64,000 bases of DNA from Acidicapsa ligni (GTDB taxonomy: Bacteria > Acidobacteriota > Terriglobia > Terriglobales > Acidobacteriaceae), in NCBI RefSeq assembly GCF_025685655.1, contig NZ_JAGSYG010000005.1, forward strand, positions 62,001 through 126,000, in the 5' to 3' direction. This document shows positions 7,901-16,399 of the stretch, one piece after another (within the stretch, counting starts at the first letter, position 1; the number at the start of each line of letters is the position of its first letter). Under the pieces are notes generated by a model. That model saw only the letters and a program-made list of their open reading frames with translations, searched no databases and was not told where the DNA came from. A program made the position numbers and the translations under genes.

Positions 7901-9571
7901 ATGAAGATTCTTTCCGCTGCGGAGATGAACGCCTGCGACCGGGCTACCAGCGAACGCTTTGGCCTGTCACCCGCGCAACTGATGCAATCCGCCTCCAGCG
8001 CTGTCGCAGCGTTTGCACGGCAGCAGTTTCCCGCTGCCAGATGCATCACTGTTCTCTGCGGACGTGGGAACAACGGTGGCGACGGGATGATAGCTGCTCG
8101 CCTGCTCGCTGAATCGGGCTGCGCGGTAACGGTATTGCTGCTCGGGGATCCAGCCGGATTGCATGATGAACCGGCGACGGCGTGGAAATGGCTGACGGAG
8201 CATCTGGACTTGCTGGCAGCGGAGGCGATCCTGAGCGAGGATGATTTTGCCCGGCATTCTGAAGCGCTTACGGCTGATCTCGTCCTTGACGCTATCTGCG
8301 GCACGGGCTTCAAACCGCCCCTGCGTGGACTTCCGCTGGCTGCACTGAACTGGCTGCAGGCGGCCAAGTCTCCAGTGCTGGCAGTCGATCTGCCGTCTGG
8401 CTGGGATGCGGACGAAGTCAAGCTTCAGCCGACGGATGCTGATAATAAGCCGCTTCTATCTTTCCCCGCAGACGCCATTATTACGTTTACGGCTCCCAAG
8501 CCGGCCCACGTTTTCAGCCAGCTTACGCGCTACTGGTATCAGCCGGTCGTCGTAGCATCCATTGGCTCGTCTGAAGAAACAATCGTTTCCAGCCTGAATA
8601 TTCGATGGACGGGCTCGGCCAAGGCCATTACAGAAGCGGTCCGCACGGTCGATTCGAACAAGGGGATGTACGGCCATGTGCTGGTAGTCGGCGGCAGTCC
8701 GGGTAAATCGGGCGCGCCGGGCATGACCGCGCTGGCAGCTCTGCGAACGGGCGCTGGCCTGGTTACGGCTGCGGTGTCTCCATCTGTGCTTTCGCTGGTG
8801 GCCGCGCTCGCGCCGGAGTTGATGACGCATGCGCTAATTGCAGATGAAACCGGGCAGATTTCGGCGAAGAATCTGGAAGCTGAAAATCTCAAAACGCTGC
8901 TGAATAAGATCACGGTTCTTGCCATCGGGCCCGGCCTTGGCGAAACCCCCGAGGCAGTCGAGTTTGCGTTAGGCCTGTTGGCTGCAACGCGTATTCCGGC
9001 TGTTGTCGATGCCGATGCTTTGAACGCCATCGCACGGCAGCCGGAAAAGCTGATCGAGCTGGCGAAAGATCGGACGATGGTTCTGACTCCGCACCCTGGC
9101 GAAATGGCGCGGCTGACCGGGCTGACGACGAAGCAGGTGCAGGCGGACAGGCTGAAGGTCGCCCGCGATTTCTCGGCCAAATACGGCGTGATTCTTGTGC
9201 TCAAAGGGGCTCGAACGCTGATTGCGCATCCAGATGGTTCGGTGGCGGTGAATACGACCGGGAATCCGGGAATGGCCAAGGGGGGCAGCGGTGACTTGCT
9301 GACGGGCTTTGTCGCCAGCCTGCTCGGCCAGCATCCGAAGAATCCTAAGCGGGCGGTGGAAGCGGCTGTCTACTTACATGGGCTGGCGGCGGACATCACG
9401 GTTCGCCAACATGATCAGCACACGTTGCTGGCGACGGATTCGCTGGCCTATCTCGACAAAGCGTTTCGCTTTCGCCCGTTTTCCTATGATTTTCGTCTCG
9501 GTTCCGGGTATGGTTGGTTGCAGGGATTACCCGCCGATTTTGGCGGTTTAGATACTCCAGGAGTGAGATGA
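7901..9571 (+). CDS. nnr: Bifunctional NAD(P)H-hydrate repair enzyme (epimerase plus dehydratase)
   Basis: Repairs hydrated NADH/NADPH. The N-terminal YjeF_N domain (about residues 1-210) epimerises NAD(P)HX and carries 'CGRGNNGGDG'. The C-terminal ribokinase-like domain (about 225-535) is the ADP/ATP-dependent dehydratase, with 'GHVLVVGGSPGKSGAPGM' and 'NPGMAKGGSGDLLTG'. I start at the ATG giving MKILSAAEMNACD, with GAGGA just upstream; two in-frame ATGs lie 4 and 21 codons earlier. The final 25 residues form a Gly-rich tail beyond the domain. The stop overlaps the tsaE start (ATGA), a neighbour relationship common across bacteria. Confidence 0.95.
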   Translation: MKILSAAEMNACDRATSERFGLSPAQLMQSASSAVAAFARQQFPAARCITVLCGRGNNGGDGMIAARLLAESGCAVTVLLLGDPAGLHDEPATAWKWLTEHLDLLAAEAILSEDDFARHSEALTADLVLDAICGTGFKPPLRGLPLAALNWLQAAKSPVLAVDLPSGWDADEVKLQPTDADNKPLLSFPADAIITFTAPKPAHVFSQLTRYWYQPVVVASIGSSEETIVSSLNIRWTGSAKAITEAVRTVDSNKGMYGHVLVVGGSPGKSGAPGMTALAALRTGAGLVTAAVSPSVLSLVAALAPELMTHALIADETGQISAKNLEAENLKTLLNKITVLAIGPGLGETPEAVEFALGLLAATRIPAVVDADALNAIARQPEKLIELAKDRTMVLTPHPGEMARLTGLTTKQVQADRLKVARDFSAKYGVILVLKGARTLIAHPDGSVAVNTTGNPGMAKGGSGDLLTGFVASLLGQHPKNPKRAVEAAVYLHGLAADITVRQHDQHTLLATDSLAYLDKAFRFRPFSYDFRLGSGYGWLQGLPADFGGLDTPGVR

Positions 9572-10023
9572 GCAAAGAGCCCACGGTCCACGAATACGAG
9601 ACAAAATCCAGCGCAGGAACCATCGCCATCGGGCGCAAATTGGCGGCTCTGCTTACGCCGCCGCGGCTGCTTATTCTGACGGGCGATTTGGGTGCGGGCA
9701 AGACCACGCTGGTCAAGGGAATCGCGACCGCGCTTGGAGCTGCTGACTCGGATGAGGTCACAAGCCCAACGTTCACGCTGGTCCATGAATACTCCGGCTC
9801 ACTGGATGGCAAGCCGATCAAGCTGTTGCATCTTGATCTGTATCGGCTCGATGCCGAGCGCCAGCTTGATTCGCTTGGGCTGGATGAGATGCTGACCCCG
9901 GATGCGCTGGTGCTGATCGAGTGGGGAGAAAAATTCAAGAGCATCCGCAAGCGTGCTGACGGCGAGATCACCATCACTTCAGAGGGTGGGGATACGCGCA
10001 AGGTCGTGGTAAGGCTGAACTAG
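9568..10023 (+). CDS. tsaE: tRNA t6A biosynthesis ATPase TsaE
   Basis: P-loop ATPase of the TsaB-TsaD-TsaE complex that makes N6-threonylcarbamoyl-adenosine at position 37 of ANN-decoding tRNAs. The 151-residue product has Walker A 'GDLGAGKTTLVKG', the family segment 'EVTSPTFTLVHEY', 'LHLDLYRLD' and the near-invariant 'LIEWGEK'. The ATG at 9568 overlaps the upstream stop and has AGGAG 5 bases before it. Its functional partner tsaB lies 11 kb downstream in this window. Confidence 0.96.
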   Translation: MSKEPTVHEYETKSSAGTIAIGRKLAALLTPPRLLILTGDLGAGKTTLVKGIATALGAADSDEVTSPTFTLVHEYSGSLDGKPIKLLHLDLYRLDAERQLDSLGLDEMLTPDALVLIEWGEKFKSIRKRADGEITITSEGGDTRKVVVRLN

Positions 10024-10036
10024 ATCCTGCCTGGGA

Positions 10037-10061
10037 AATATAGGCAGGGCAATATAGGCAG
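10037..10061. repeat. Two 11-bp direct repeats after tsaE
   Basis: AATATAGGCAG occurs at 10037-10047 and 10051-10061 (14-base period) between the tsaE stop and the long terminator. Likely a small local duplication; no function evident. Confidence 0.5.
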
Positions 10062-10069
10062 AGAAACGT

Positions 10070-10125
10070 AAAAGCCCGTCTGCACTTCGATATACATGAG
10101 ATATCGAAGTGCAGACGGGCTTTTT
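10070..10125. terminator. Long bidirectional terminator between tsaE and the cystathionine gene
   Basis: A perfect stem of about 24 bp (arms 10070-10093 and 10101-10124) around ACATGAG, with runs of A on the left and T on the right, so it can terminate both converging transcripts. Confidence 0.93.
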
Positions 10126-10135
10126 GCGGTTGAGC

Positions 10136-11284
10136 TTAGACTGCTGCCAGAGCCTGGGTCAGGTCGGCGATCAGGTCGTCTTTATCTTCGATACCGACAG
10201 AGAGACGCAGCAGGCCTTGTGTGATTCCGATGGCCTGACGACGCTCTTCGGTGAGCGCGGCGTGGGTTGTGGTGGCGGAGTGGGAGGCCAGCGATTCGAC
10301 GCCGCCTAACGACTCTGCATTGAGGAAGAGCTTGACCGCACCGAGGACGCGTCCGACGGCCTCGCGGGAGCCCAGCTCCAAGGTCATCATGGAGCCGAAG
10401 CCCTTCTGCTGACGTACTGCGAGCTCGTGCTGCGGATGCGACTTGAGGCCGGGATAGAAGATCTTCTGGACTTTTGGGTGCGTCGAGAGGAATTCGGCAA
10501 GGGCGCGGCCGTTTTCTTCATGCTGCTTCATACGCAGAGGCAGCGTCTTGATGCCGCGGAGGACGAGGAAGCTTTCAAATGGCGAAAGAATGCCGCCCAT
10601 TGCTTTTTGAATCAGGTGAAAGCGAGTTGCGTGTTCCGGCTTGCTGCCGACCAGGACACCGCCGAGGCCGTCGGAGTGTCCATTGAGGAACTTGGTCGTC
10701 GAGTGCATGACGATATCCGCTCCGAGCGCCAGGGGGCTTTGCAGGGCGGGCGACAAGAAGGTGTTGTCGACGCTGACTTCGGCTCCGCGGCTGTGGGCAA
10801 GCTCGGATACAGCACGAATGTCGGTGAGCTGCATCAGCGGGTTGGTCGGCGTCTCGACGTGGACCAGCCTAGTGGAGGGCTTGAGTGCTGCGGCGAGAGC
10901 ATCCAGGTTGGTGAGATCGACATACTCGATCTGGATGCCGTAGTTCTGAATGACCTGATCGAGAAGCCGTGCCGTGCCGCCATAGACATTGTGCGAGCAG
11001 ATGACGTGATCGCCGGTATGCAGCGGTGCGACGAGCGCGGTGATTGCAGCCATGCCGCTGCCGAAGACCTTGGCGTTTGCGCCGCCTTCAAGGGCGGCAA
11101 GTGCTTCTTCAAGACGGTCGCGGGTAGGATTGCCGCCACGCGAATAGTCCCAGCCTTTGTCGCTGCCGATGCCGTTCAGTTCAAAGGTCGATGAGAGATA
11201 GATGGGGACATTGACCGATCCGGTCTGTGGGTCGGGGTATTGTCCGGCATGGACGGCAAGCGTGGCGTATTTGTGTTCAGACAT
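10136..11284 (-). CDS. Cystathionine gamma-synthase/gamma-lyase (PLP-dependent)
   Basis: Cys/Met-metabolism PLP enzyme of 382 residues, the usual length. Signatures: 'YSRGGNPTRDRLEEALAALEGG', 'FGSGMAAI', 'VETPTNPLM', and the PLP lysine Lys198 in 'HSTTKFLNGHSD'. MetB (gamma-synthase) and the gamma-lyase are hard to separate by sequence. The adjacent cysteine-synthase-type gene, transcribed first in the same direction, recalls paired beta-synthase/gamma-lyase genes of reverse transsulfuration, but that is inference. It starts 95 bases downstream of the small secreted protein gene and ends at the strong bidirectional terminator. Confidence 0.92.
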   Translation of the reverse strand: MSEHKYATLAVHAGQYPDPQTGSVNVPIYLSSTFELNGIGSDKGWDYSRGGNPTRDRLEEALAALEGGANAKVFGSGMAAITALVAPLHTGDHVICSHNVYGGTARLLDQVIQNYGIQIEYVDLTNLDALAAALKPSTRLVHVETPTNPLMQLTDIRAVSELAHSRGAEVSVDNTFLSPALQSPLALGADIVMHSTTKFLNGHSDGLGGVLVGSKPEHATRFHLIQKAMGGILSPFESFLVLRGIKTLPLRMKQHEENGRALAEFLSTHPKVQKIFYPGLKSHPQHELAVRQQKGFGSMMTLELGSREAVGRVLGAVKLFLNAESLGGVESLASHSATTTHAALTEERRQAIGITQGLLRLSVGIEDKDDLIADLTQALAAV

Positions 11285-11379
11285 GAAGACTCCTGGCGCT
11301 GGGTGGCAACTCTTTAGCTTATCGTGGCCGACTTGTTATGGCTGATGAAGGCAATGGCCGAGGGGGGCAGGGTGCGCAT

Positions 11380-11757
11380 TCAAGCTGCGGCCGGAAGCAG
11401 GATACGAATCCGCGTTGCACCAAAGCGTGTAATTGCGATCTCGTATTGAACAGGTCTGAAGCCCTTGAGGGTTGCGCGAATTTCCAGATGCTGGCCGCGC
11501 TTTCTGTCTTCAAAGGCAAACTTTCCGTTGCCGTCGGCGAAGGTCGATGCCAGTGGATGGCTATCTTTGGCATCGAGTAACACAACCTCGGCATAGGGTA
11601 GCGATATACCGGTACGGTCGATGACGAGCCCGTTCAAATGGCGCATGTGGATCGGTTTCTGATGAATGACCGGCTCTTGAGCCTGTAGTGCAGAGATGGA
11701 GCCTGCAAGCAACGCGCATGCGAATAAAGATCGCAATGCTTTCGACAGCATTTTCAT
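11380..11757 (-). CDS. Small secreted protein with a carboxypeptidase-regulatory-like domain
   Basis: 125 residues: a signal peptide ('LFACALLAGSISALQA', cleavage expected near residue 26) and one Ig-like/transthyretin-like fold. The pattern 'LNGLVIDRTGISLPYAEVVLLDA...STFADGNGKFAFEDRKRGQHLEIRATLKGF' is typical of CarboxypepD_reg-like domains. In Acidobacteria this domain usually heads TonB receptors; here it is the whole protein. Its ATG overlaps the stop of the cysteine synthase gene by four bases, so it is translated with a sulfur-assimilation enzyme, an unexpected pairing. Function unknown. Confidence 0.78.
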   Translation of the reverse strand: MKMLSKALRSLFACALLAGSISALQAQEPVIHQKPIHMRHLNGLVIDRTGISLPYAEVVLLDAKDSHPLASTFADGNGKFAFEDRKRGQHLEIRATLKGFRPVQYEIAITRFGATRIRILLPAAA

Positions 11758-12707
11758 AGTCCACCGTTAAAGATGTTCTTGGAGAGATAGCGTTCGGCAG
11801 AGTCGGGGATGACGATTGCGATGCGTTTGCCGGGGCCTAATTCGGTGGCGAGCGCGGCTGCAGCATGAACGATTGCGCCGGAGCTGGAGCCGCCGAGCAG
11901 GCCTTCTTCTGCGGCAAGGCGCTTGACCATCGTGAAGGCGTTGTCATCGCTGACGGCGACGATACGATCGCAATACTGGCGGTGGAAGGTTTCCGGAATG
12001 AAGCTGACGCCGATGCCTTCTACCTTATGTTTGCCGACCGGGCCACCTTGCAGAATCGAGCCCTGCGTTTCGACGGCGAGGGTGAAGATGGATGGATCTT
12101 TTTCCTTCAGGAAGCGGGCGATTCCGCTGAAGGTTCCGCCTGAGCCGACACCGGCTACGAAGCCGTCGATCCGGCCTTCCATCTGCTCCCATATTTCCTG
12201 TGCAGTTGTGTCGTGGTGGTAGTCGGGGTTGGATTGATTTTGAAACTGAAGGGCTACGAAAGCTCCGGGAATGTTGGCTGAGGCATCGCGGGCGCGGCGG
12301 ATTGCTCCGCCCATGCCTTCTTCTTCCGGGGTGCGATGCACTTCGGCGCCGAAGCCACGCATGAGGATGCATTTCTCTTCGGCAAAGCCCTCGGGAACGA
12401 AGAGCAGAACCTTATAACCGCGATTGACGCCGATCAGGGCCAGTCCAACGCCGGTGTTGCCTGCGGTGGCTTCGATGATTGTCGAGCCGGGACGCAACAG
12501 GCCGCGTGCTTCGGCGTCGAGAATCATGCCCAGGGCAGCGCGATCTTTAATGCTGCCGCCGGGATTGAGAAATTCGAGCTTGGCGAAGATTCCGGCTGTC
12601 GTTGAGGGTGCGATGCGTCCCAGGCGCAGCATGGGCGTGGAGCCGACAAGTTGGGTGATGTCATCGGCAATGCGCAAAGTCGATGATGTTGTGCTTGCTG
12701 AAGACAT
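11754..12707 (-). CDS. Cysteine synthase family protein (CysK/CysM/CBS-like)
   Basis: Fold-type II PLP enzyme of 317 residues. The PLP lysine is Lys54 in 'NPGGSIKDR'; 'EATAGNTGVGLA' is the substrate loop; 'GVGSGGTFSGIARFLKE' binds the PLP phosphate; 'GGSSSGA' follows near residue 280. It makes cysteine from O-acetylserine and sulfide, or cystathionine from serine and homocysteine if it is a beta-synthase; sequence alone does not decide. First gene of a minus-strand set with the small secreted protein and the cystathionine enzyme. Confidence 0.93.
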   Translation of the reverse strand: MSSASTTSSTLRIADDITQLVGSTPMLRLGRIAPSTTAGIFAKLEFLNPGGSIKDRAALGMILDAEARGLLRPGSTIIEATAGNTGVGLALIGVNRGYKVLLFVPEGFAEEKCILMRGFGAEVHRTPEEEGMGGAIRRARDASANIPGAFVALQFQNQSNPDYHHDTTAQEIWEQMEGRIDGFVAGVGSGGTFSGIARFLKEKDPSIFTLAVETQGSILQGGPVGKHKVEGIGVSFIPETFHRQYCDRIVAVSDDNAFTMVKRLAAEEGLLGGSSSGAIVHAAAALATELGPGKRIAIVIPDSAERYLSKNIFNGGL

Positions 12708-12798
12708 AAGGTATTCAGTTTATCGTACTGGAGGATTCTGGCGGCTTTTGGGTGTGGGTCGGTTTGGGGTAGTTGTCTTTTGGGTTGGAGTGGGGGAA

Positions 12799-12969
12799 GC
12801 AGATTCCCTGCGGGAATGACAGACAGAAGGGCAAGGGCGGGGGCAACGGCAGAGGCAACAGCTAACAGCAGATTCCCTTCGGGAATGACAGACAGAAAAG
12901 CAACGGCAACAGCAAAAGCAAGGGCAACAGCAAGGGCAACGGTAACAGCAAGGGAAAGGGCGACGGCGT
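12799..12969. repeat. Duplicated 30-bp element with degenerate GGCAAC/AGCAAG tract
   Basis: A 30-bp unit (GCAGATTCCCTNCGGGAATG followed by ACAGACAGAA) occurs at 12799-12828 and 12868-12897, 69 bases apart with one substitution. Each copy contains the small palindrome ATTCCC-NNC-GGGAAT and is followed by purine-rich, degenerate hexamers such as GGCAAC and AGCAAG, running to the end of the VWFA gene. No plausible gene. It resembles the short interspersed elements scattered through acidobacterial genomes. Confidence 0.75.
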
Positions 12970-14126
12970 TAATTGCTGCTGGGAGGGTCTGTTGGAGTGG
13001 GTGGTGTGGTCGAAGCTGGTGGCTTTGTGCTGCCGGGGGTTGCGCCGTTCTTTACTGTGGGGAAGTAGCCGGTGCGGGTGCGGACAACGAGTTTGCCTTC
13101 GCCTTTGGCCTGGGCGAGCACGGTAATTTTGCGGAATCCTGGCTCGGTGCTCGGCTTGGTGGAGTGGTAGCCGAGGGTGTATTGGCTGCGAATGTCGCGG
13201 GCAACTTCGGCTGCGATTTCATCGACTTGATCGAGTGATTTGGGAAAAAAGGCGATGCCGCCGGTTTCGCCGGAGAGCATTTCGAGTGCGCGTCTTGCGT
13301 GGCGCACTTCGCTGTGGGACATTTCATCTCCGAAGAGCAGGCCGATGGTGTAGATGACGGGGCCGGAGAGCTGTTGTACGCGGCGGATAGCCTGTTCGAG
13401 ATTGAGGGTGCTGGCGTTGTCTTCGCCGTCGGTGATGATGACGATGACCTGCTTGGGGCGCTTGGCATCGGCGGCGAGTTTGTCGGCGGAGGCGACTACG
13501 GCATCGTAAAGGGCGGTTCCTCCGCGAGATTCGAGATGCGACAGGCCATCGCGCAGTTTATTTACGTCCGAGGTGAACTCCTGGTCGATATAGGCGTCAT
13601 CGGCAAAGTTCACGACGAAGGCTTCGTCCTTGGGGTTCGAGGCGAGGATGAGATCGAGTGTGGATTTGTTGACGGCCGGGCGCTTCTTGAACATGGAGCC
13701 GGAGTTATCGACGACGAGGCCGATGGAGACGGGGATGTCCTGATGCTGGAAGCTGAGCAGGGCCTGCTGCACGCCGTCTTCCTGGACCTTGAAGTTTTCG
13801 CCCTTGAGGTCCTGAACGATGTGTCCGCTGTTGTCGAGCACGGTTACGTTGAGGGAGACTTCTTCCACATCGCTGCGGAGGATGAAGCCTTTTTTCGTTT
13901 TGGCAACGGTATCGTCAGCGGCGATCGTGCTGGCTGGCGCGTCGGGAGATCGAACCGGGTCGCGGTCGATGGTGAGCGGCGCTGTCGATTGTGTCTGTCT
14001 GCCGGCGGCGGGGGTGGACTGTGCCGCCCATCCCGTTAGCGGGAGAGCACTGAGGCCGGCACTCATGAGTATGAGGAGCGGGCCGGCGAAGAAGCGGGTT
14101 GTGAGCAATTTAGTGCAGTGGGGCAT
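12969..14126 (-). CDS. VWFA-related secreted protein (acidobacterial family), second of tandem
   Basis: Extracytoplasmic protein of unknown role. A signal-like segment ('FFAGPLLILMSAGLSALPLTGWAAQ') and a Ser/Thr/Ala-rich linker precede the family opening 'SLNVTVLDNSGHIVQDLKGENFKVQEDG'. A von Willebrand A domain follows, with an intact MIDAS 'DNSGS', 'GGTALYDAV' and 'VIIITDGEDN'. It ends 'SQYTLGYHSTKP...VRTRTGYFPT' plus a Pro/Thr-rich tail. The start is uncertain: ATG at 14144 or 14126, or TTG at 14108 just after the upstream stop, which would give the tidiest signal peptide. Probably co-transcribed with the related upstream gene. Confidence 0.88.
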   Translation of the reverse strand: MPHCTKLLTTRFFAGPLLILMSAGLSALPLTGWAAQSTPAAGRQTQSTAPLTIDRDPVRSPDAPASTIAADDTVAKTKKGFILRSDVEEVSLNVTVLDNSGHIVQDLKGENFKVQEDGVQQALLSFQHQDIPVSIGLVVDNSGSMFKKRPAVNKSTLDLILASNPKDEAFVVNFADDAYIDQEFTSDVNKLRDGLSHLESRGGTALYDAVVASADKLAADAKRPKQVIVIITDGEDNASTLNLEQAIRRVQQLSGPVIYTIGLLFGDEMSHSEVRHARRALEMLSGETGGIAFFPKSLDQVDEIAAEVARDIRSQYTLGYHSTKPSTEPGFRKITVLAQAKGEGKLVVRTRTGYFPTVKNGATPGSTKPPASTTPPTPTDPPSSN

Positions 14127-15207
14127 AGTAACCGGTGCGCGCATGGACAGTCAGGGGAGGCAGGCCCTGCGGAGGCACCAGCTTCACCTTCACTTTACGC
14201 CACTTACCGTCTCGCTGCATGGATTTGGGGTTGTAACCAAGTACATACTGGTTGCGCAGCTCGGTGGAGATCTTGATGGCAATATCATCCATATCGGCCA
14301 GGTCGTCGACGCGGAACATGCGGCCACCGGTTTCTTCGCTCAGATCATTGAGCAGGATGGGCCCCATACGCTCCTCGGTGGTAGGCGCATAGGGATCGAA
14401 AATGCCGATGGAGTAGATTTGAACGTCGGATTCGCGCACCTGGGCTTTGACTTCGCCCTCGGTGTAACGTGAGCGATTGTCGCCTCCATCGGAGACGACG
14501 AGGAGGGCTTTGCGGTCGTTGCGGCCGAATTTCATCTTGTCCATACCGAAGTAGATGGCGTCGAGCAGCGCTGTGCGATGGCCGGAGCGAACGGTTTGCA
14601 GGCGGGCCTCGATGTCTTCTACCGAGCTGGTGAAGTCTTCAATCAATTCCGGGCGATCGTTGAATCCGATGACGAAGAATTCGTCCTGGGGGTTGGCTGT
14701 TTTCATGAATTTAAGGATGGATTCGCGGGAGCGGATGAGCTTCGAATTCATGGAACCGGAGAGGTCCATGATGATGCCGATGGAGATGGGTGCGTCTTCG
14801 CAGGAGAATGTCTTGAGCTTTTGCGGCGCATTGTTTTCGTAAATGAAGAAATCATTCTGATCGAGGCCGGTGACCAGGCGGTTCATAGGATCGGTGATGG
14901 TGACGGGGAGCAGAACGAGGTCGACATCCAGACGCAGTTTGGCGCCGGGCGCGGCTTTCATTGCGTCCGCGCCGGTGAGTGCAGGGGCTTCTGCTCCCTT
15001 GGGCTCCGCTGTACTGGGGGTTGCGGTGGTGGATGGCGGAGGGACGTGAACCTTGTCGAGCGGGTTGTCCTGGGCGAGGATGGGCTGGGCTGACAGAAGG
15101 ACAAGCAGGAATGCGCCCGGAACGGCAGATGACAGCAGGCGATGCCGATGGCGGAGAGCATTGGCAGCCGATGCAACGTGCGAGTGTGGGATAGCTGGAT
15201 CTTTCAT
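14110..15207 (-). CDS. VWFA-related secreted protein (acidobacterial family), first of tandem
   Basis: 365 residues with the same architecture as its downstream neighbour: signal segment 'VPGAFLLVLLSAQPILAQ', a linker, 'LLPVTITDPMNRLVTGLDQNDFFIYENN', then a VWA domain with MIDAS 'DLSGS', 'HRTALLDAIYFG' and 'LLVVSDGGDNRSRY', ending 'NQYVLGYNPKS...VHARTGYYAPLH'. The two are diverged paralogues from a tandem duplication. MIDAS residues are intact, so metal-dependent ligand binding is plausible; partners are unknown. Confidence 0.9.
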   Translation of the reverse strand: MKDPAIPHSHVASAANALRHRHRLLSSAVPGAFLLVLLSAQPILAQDNPLDKVHVPPPSTTATPSTAEPKGAEAPALTGADAMKAAPGAKLRLDVDLVLLPVTITDPMNRLVTGLDQNDFFIYENNAPQKLKTFSCEDAPISIGIIMDLSGSMNSKLIRSRESILKFMKTANPQDEFFVIGFNDRPELIEDFTSSVEDIEARLQTVRSGHRTALLDAIYFGMDKMKFGRNDRKALLVVSDGGDNRSRYTEGEVKAQVRESDVQIYSIGIFDPYAPTTEERMGPILLNDLSEETGGRMFRVDDLADMDDIAIKISTELRNQYVLGYNPKSMQRDGKWRKVKVKLVPPQGLPPLTVHARTGYYAPLH

Positions 15208-15505
15208 GTCGCCTACCCGAATTGTGCAGCCGATATTAGCATGGATGATCGACCCTTGTTGTCACCGGTTTTGGTGAGATCGAAGTGCTGTCAGAAGAAC
15301 GTTCCAGCGCAGTTTTGGATTGGGCGGCTGGGATACAATCGAGCGATGCTGGACCGCTCAGCCAGGGATACGATACGGGCGGTCGAGAGCTTTTCATCTG
15401 CGAACGCCTGGCTCTGGGGAGCGCGACATCATCCGGCATAGTCTGCAATTTGTACGTTCTGGCATGGCGTGCTCGGGTTTGTACCGGGGCCGGAGCGGTG
15501 ACATC

Positions 15506-16399
15506 TTGAGTCGGCGAGCGGGTATTCGGACGGGTTTTCTGATGGCGGCTGGGCTGCTGCTGGCCACTTCTCCGTTGGCCACTTCTCTGCTGGCCCAAGG
15601 TACGGCTCCTGCTGCTGGTGGCGCCAGACCTGTACAGGCTCAAACAGCTCAGTCTCAACCCACTCAGGTCCAACCTGCTCAGGTTCAGCAGGCTCAGCCC
15701 GCCCAGATACAGGCAAATCAGTCAGCGCAAACTTCGCCTGCCGCTCCTCGCCCTACTCGATTTGTGGTGGTGCTGGATGCGGCGCATGGAGGCGATGACA
15801 GCGGAGCGCAACTGGACAACGCAGTGGCGGAGAAAACCGTGACGCTGGCCTTGAGCGTACAGCTTCGCTCGTTGCTGGCGGCACGGGGATTTGCCGTGGT
15901 GACTACCCGCGAATCCAATGTGAGTATCGATTCGGATGCGAGGGCGCAGGTTGCGAATCATGTTCCGGCGGCAGCCTGTATCAGTTTGCATGCTTCGATG
16001 ATCGGCTCGGGCGTGCATGTTTTTGTTTCTTCGCTGGGGCCTACGACGCCGACGAGGTTTCTGGCGTGGAAGACGGCGCAGTCGGCATACGTGACACGGA
16101 GTTTGAGGCTGGCGAGCACGGTCAACAGCGCATTGCAGCACAGCTCCGATTCGGGTTCCGGGGCGATTCCGGTTTTGCTGGCGAGGACTTCGCTGGCGGG
16201 TGTGGATAGCATGGCTTGCCCGGCGGTTGCGGTCGAGGTTGCTCCTATACGGGATACAGACAGGACGATCACCACGGCTGTTACCGATACCGGATATCAG
16301 ACGCAGATTGCTCAGGCACTGGCGGCGGCCCTGCTGGAGTGGCGGACGGAGCTGCTTGGGGATGGGCCAGGTAGCGGTGGGGCGGTGCGTCAGCCATGA
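15506..16399 (+). CDS. N-acetylmuramoyl-L-alanine amidase (Amidase_3)
   Basis: Zinc amidase cutting the lactyl-peptide bond of peptidoglycan. The catalytic domain starts 'FVVVLDAAHGGDDSGAQL' (family form DPGHGG.DPGA; the Zn-binding His is kept, Pro replaced by Ala). It retains the second ligand Glu in 'VAEKTVTLAL', the third in 'CISLHAS' and the catalytic Glu in 'AVAVEVAPI'. A Gln/Ala/Pro-rich linker joins it to the signal peptide. I choose TTG at 15506, which gives 'SRRAGIRTGFLMAAGLLLATS' as a clean export signal, with GGTGA upstream; ATG at 15464 is the alternative. The stop overlaps the next ATG (ATGA). Confidence 0.88.
   Translation: MSRRAGIRTGFLMAAGLLLATSPLATSLLAQGTAPAAGGARPVQAQTAQSQPTQVQPAQVQQAQPAQIQANQSAQTSPAAPRPTRFVVVLDAAHGGDDSGAQLDNAVAEKTVTLALSVQLRSLLAARGFAVVTTRESNVSIDSDARAQVANHVPAAACISLHASMIGSGVHVFVSSLGPTTPTRFLAWKTAQSAYVTRSLRLASTVNSALQHSSDSGSGAIPVLLARTSLAGVDSMACPAVAVEVAPIRDTDRTITTAVTDTGYQTQIAQALAAALLEWRTELLGDGPGSGGAVRQP

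Noticed and set aside
11285..11379. Search for a SAM or other sulfur riboswitch ahead of the cystathionine gene
   Set aside because: The 95-base gap shows none of the conserved core sequences of known SAM riboswitches.
12780..13238. Plus-strand frame of 152 codons over the repeat tract
   Set aside because: Its sequence (repeats of ATAKARATA type) is the translation of degenerate hexamers and then the antisense of a VWFA gene.
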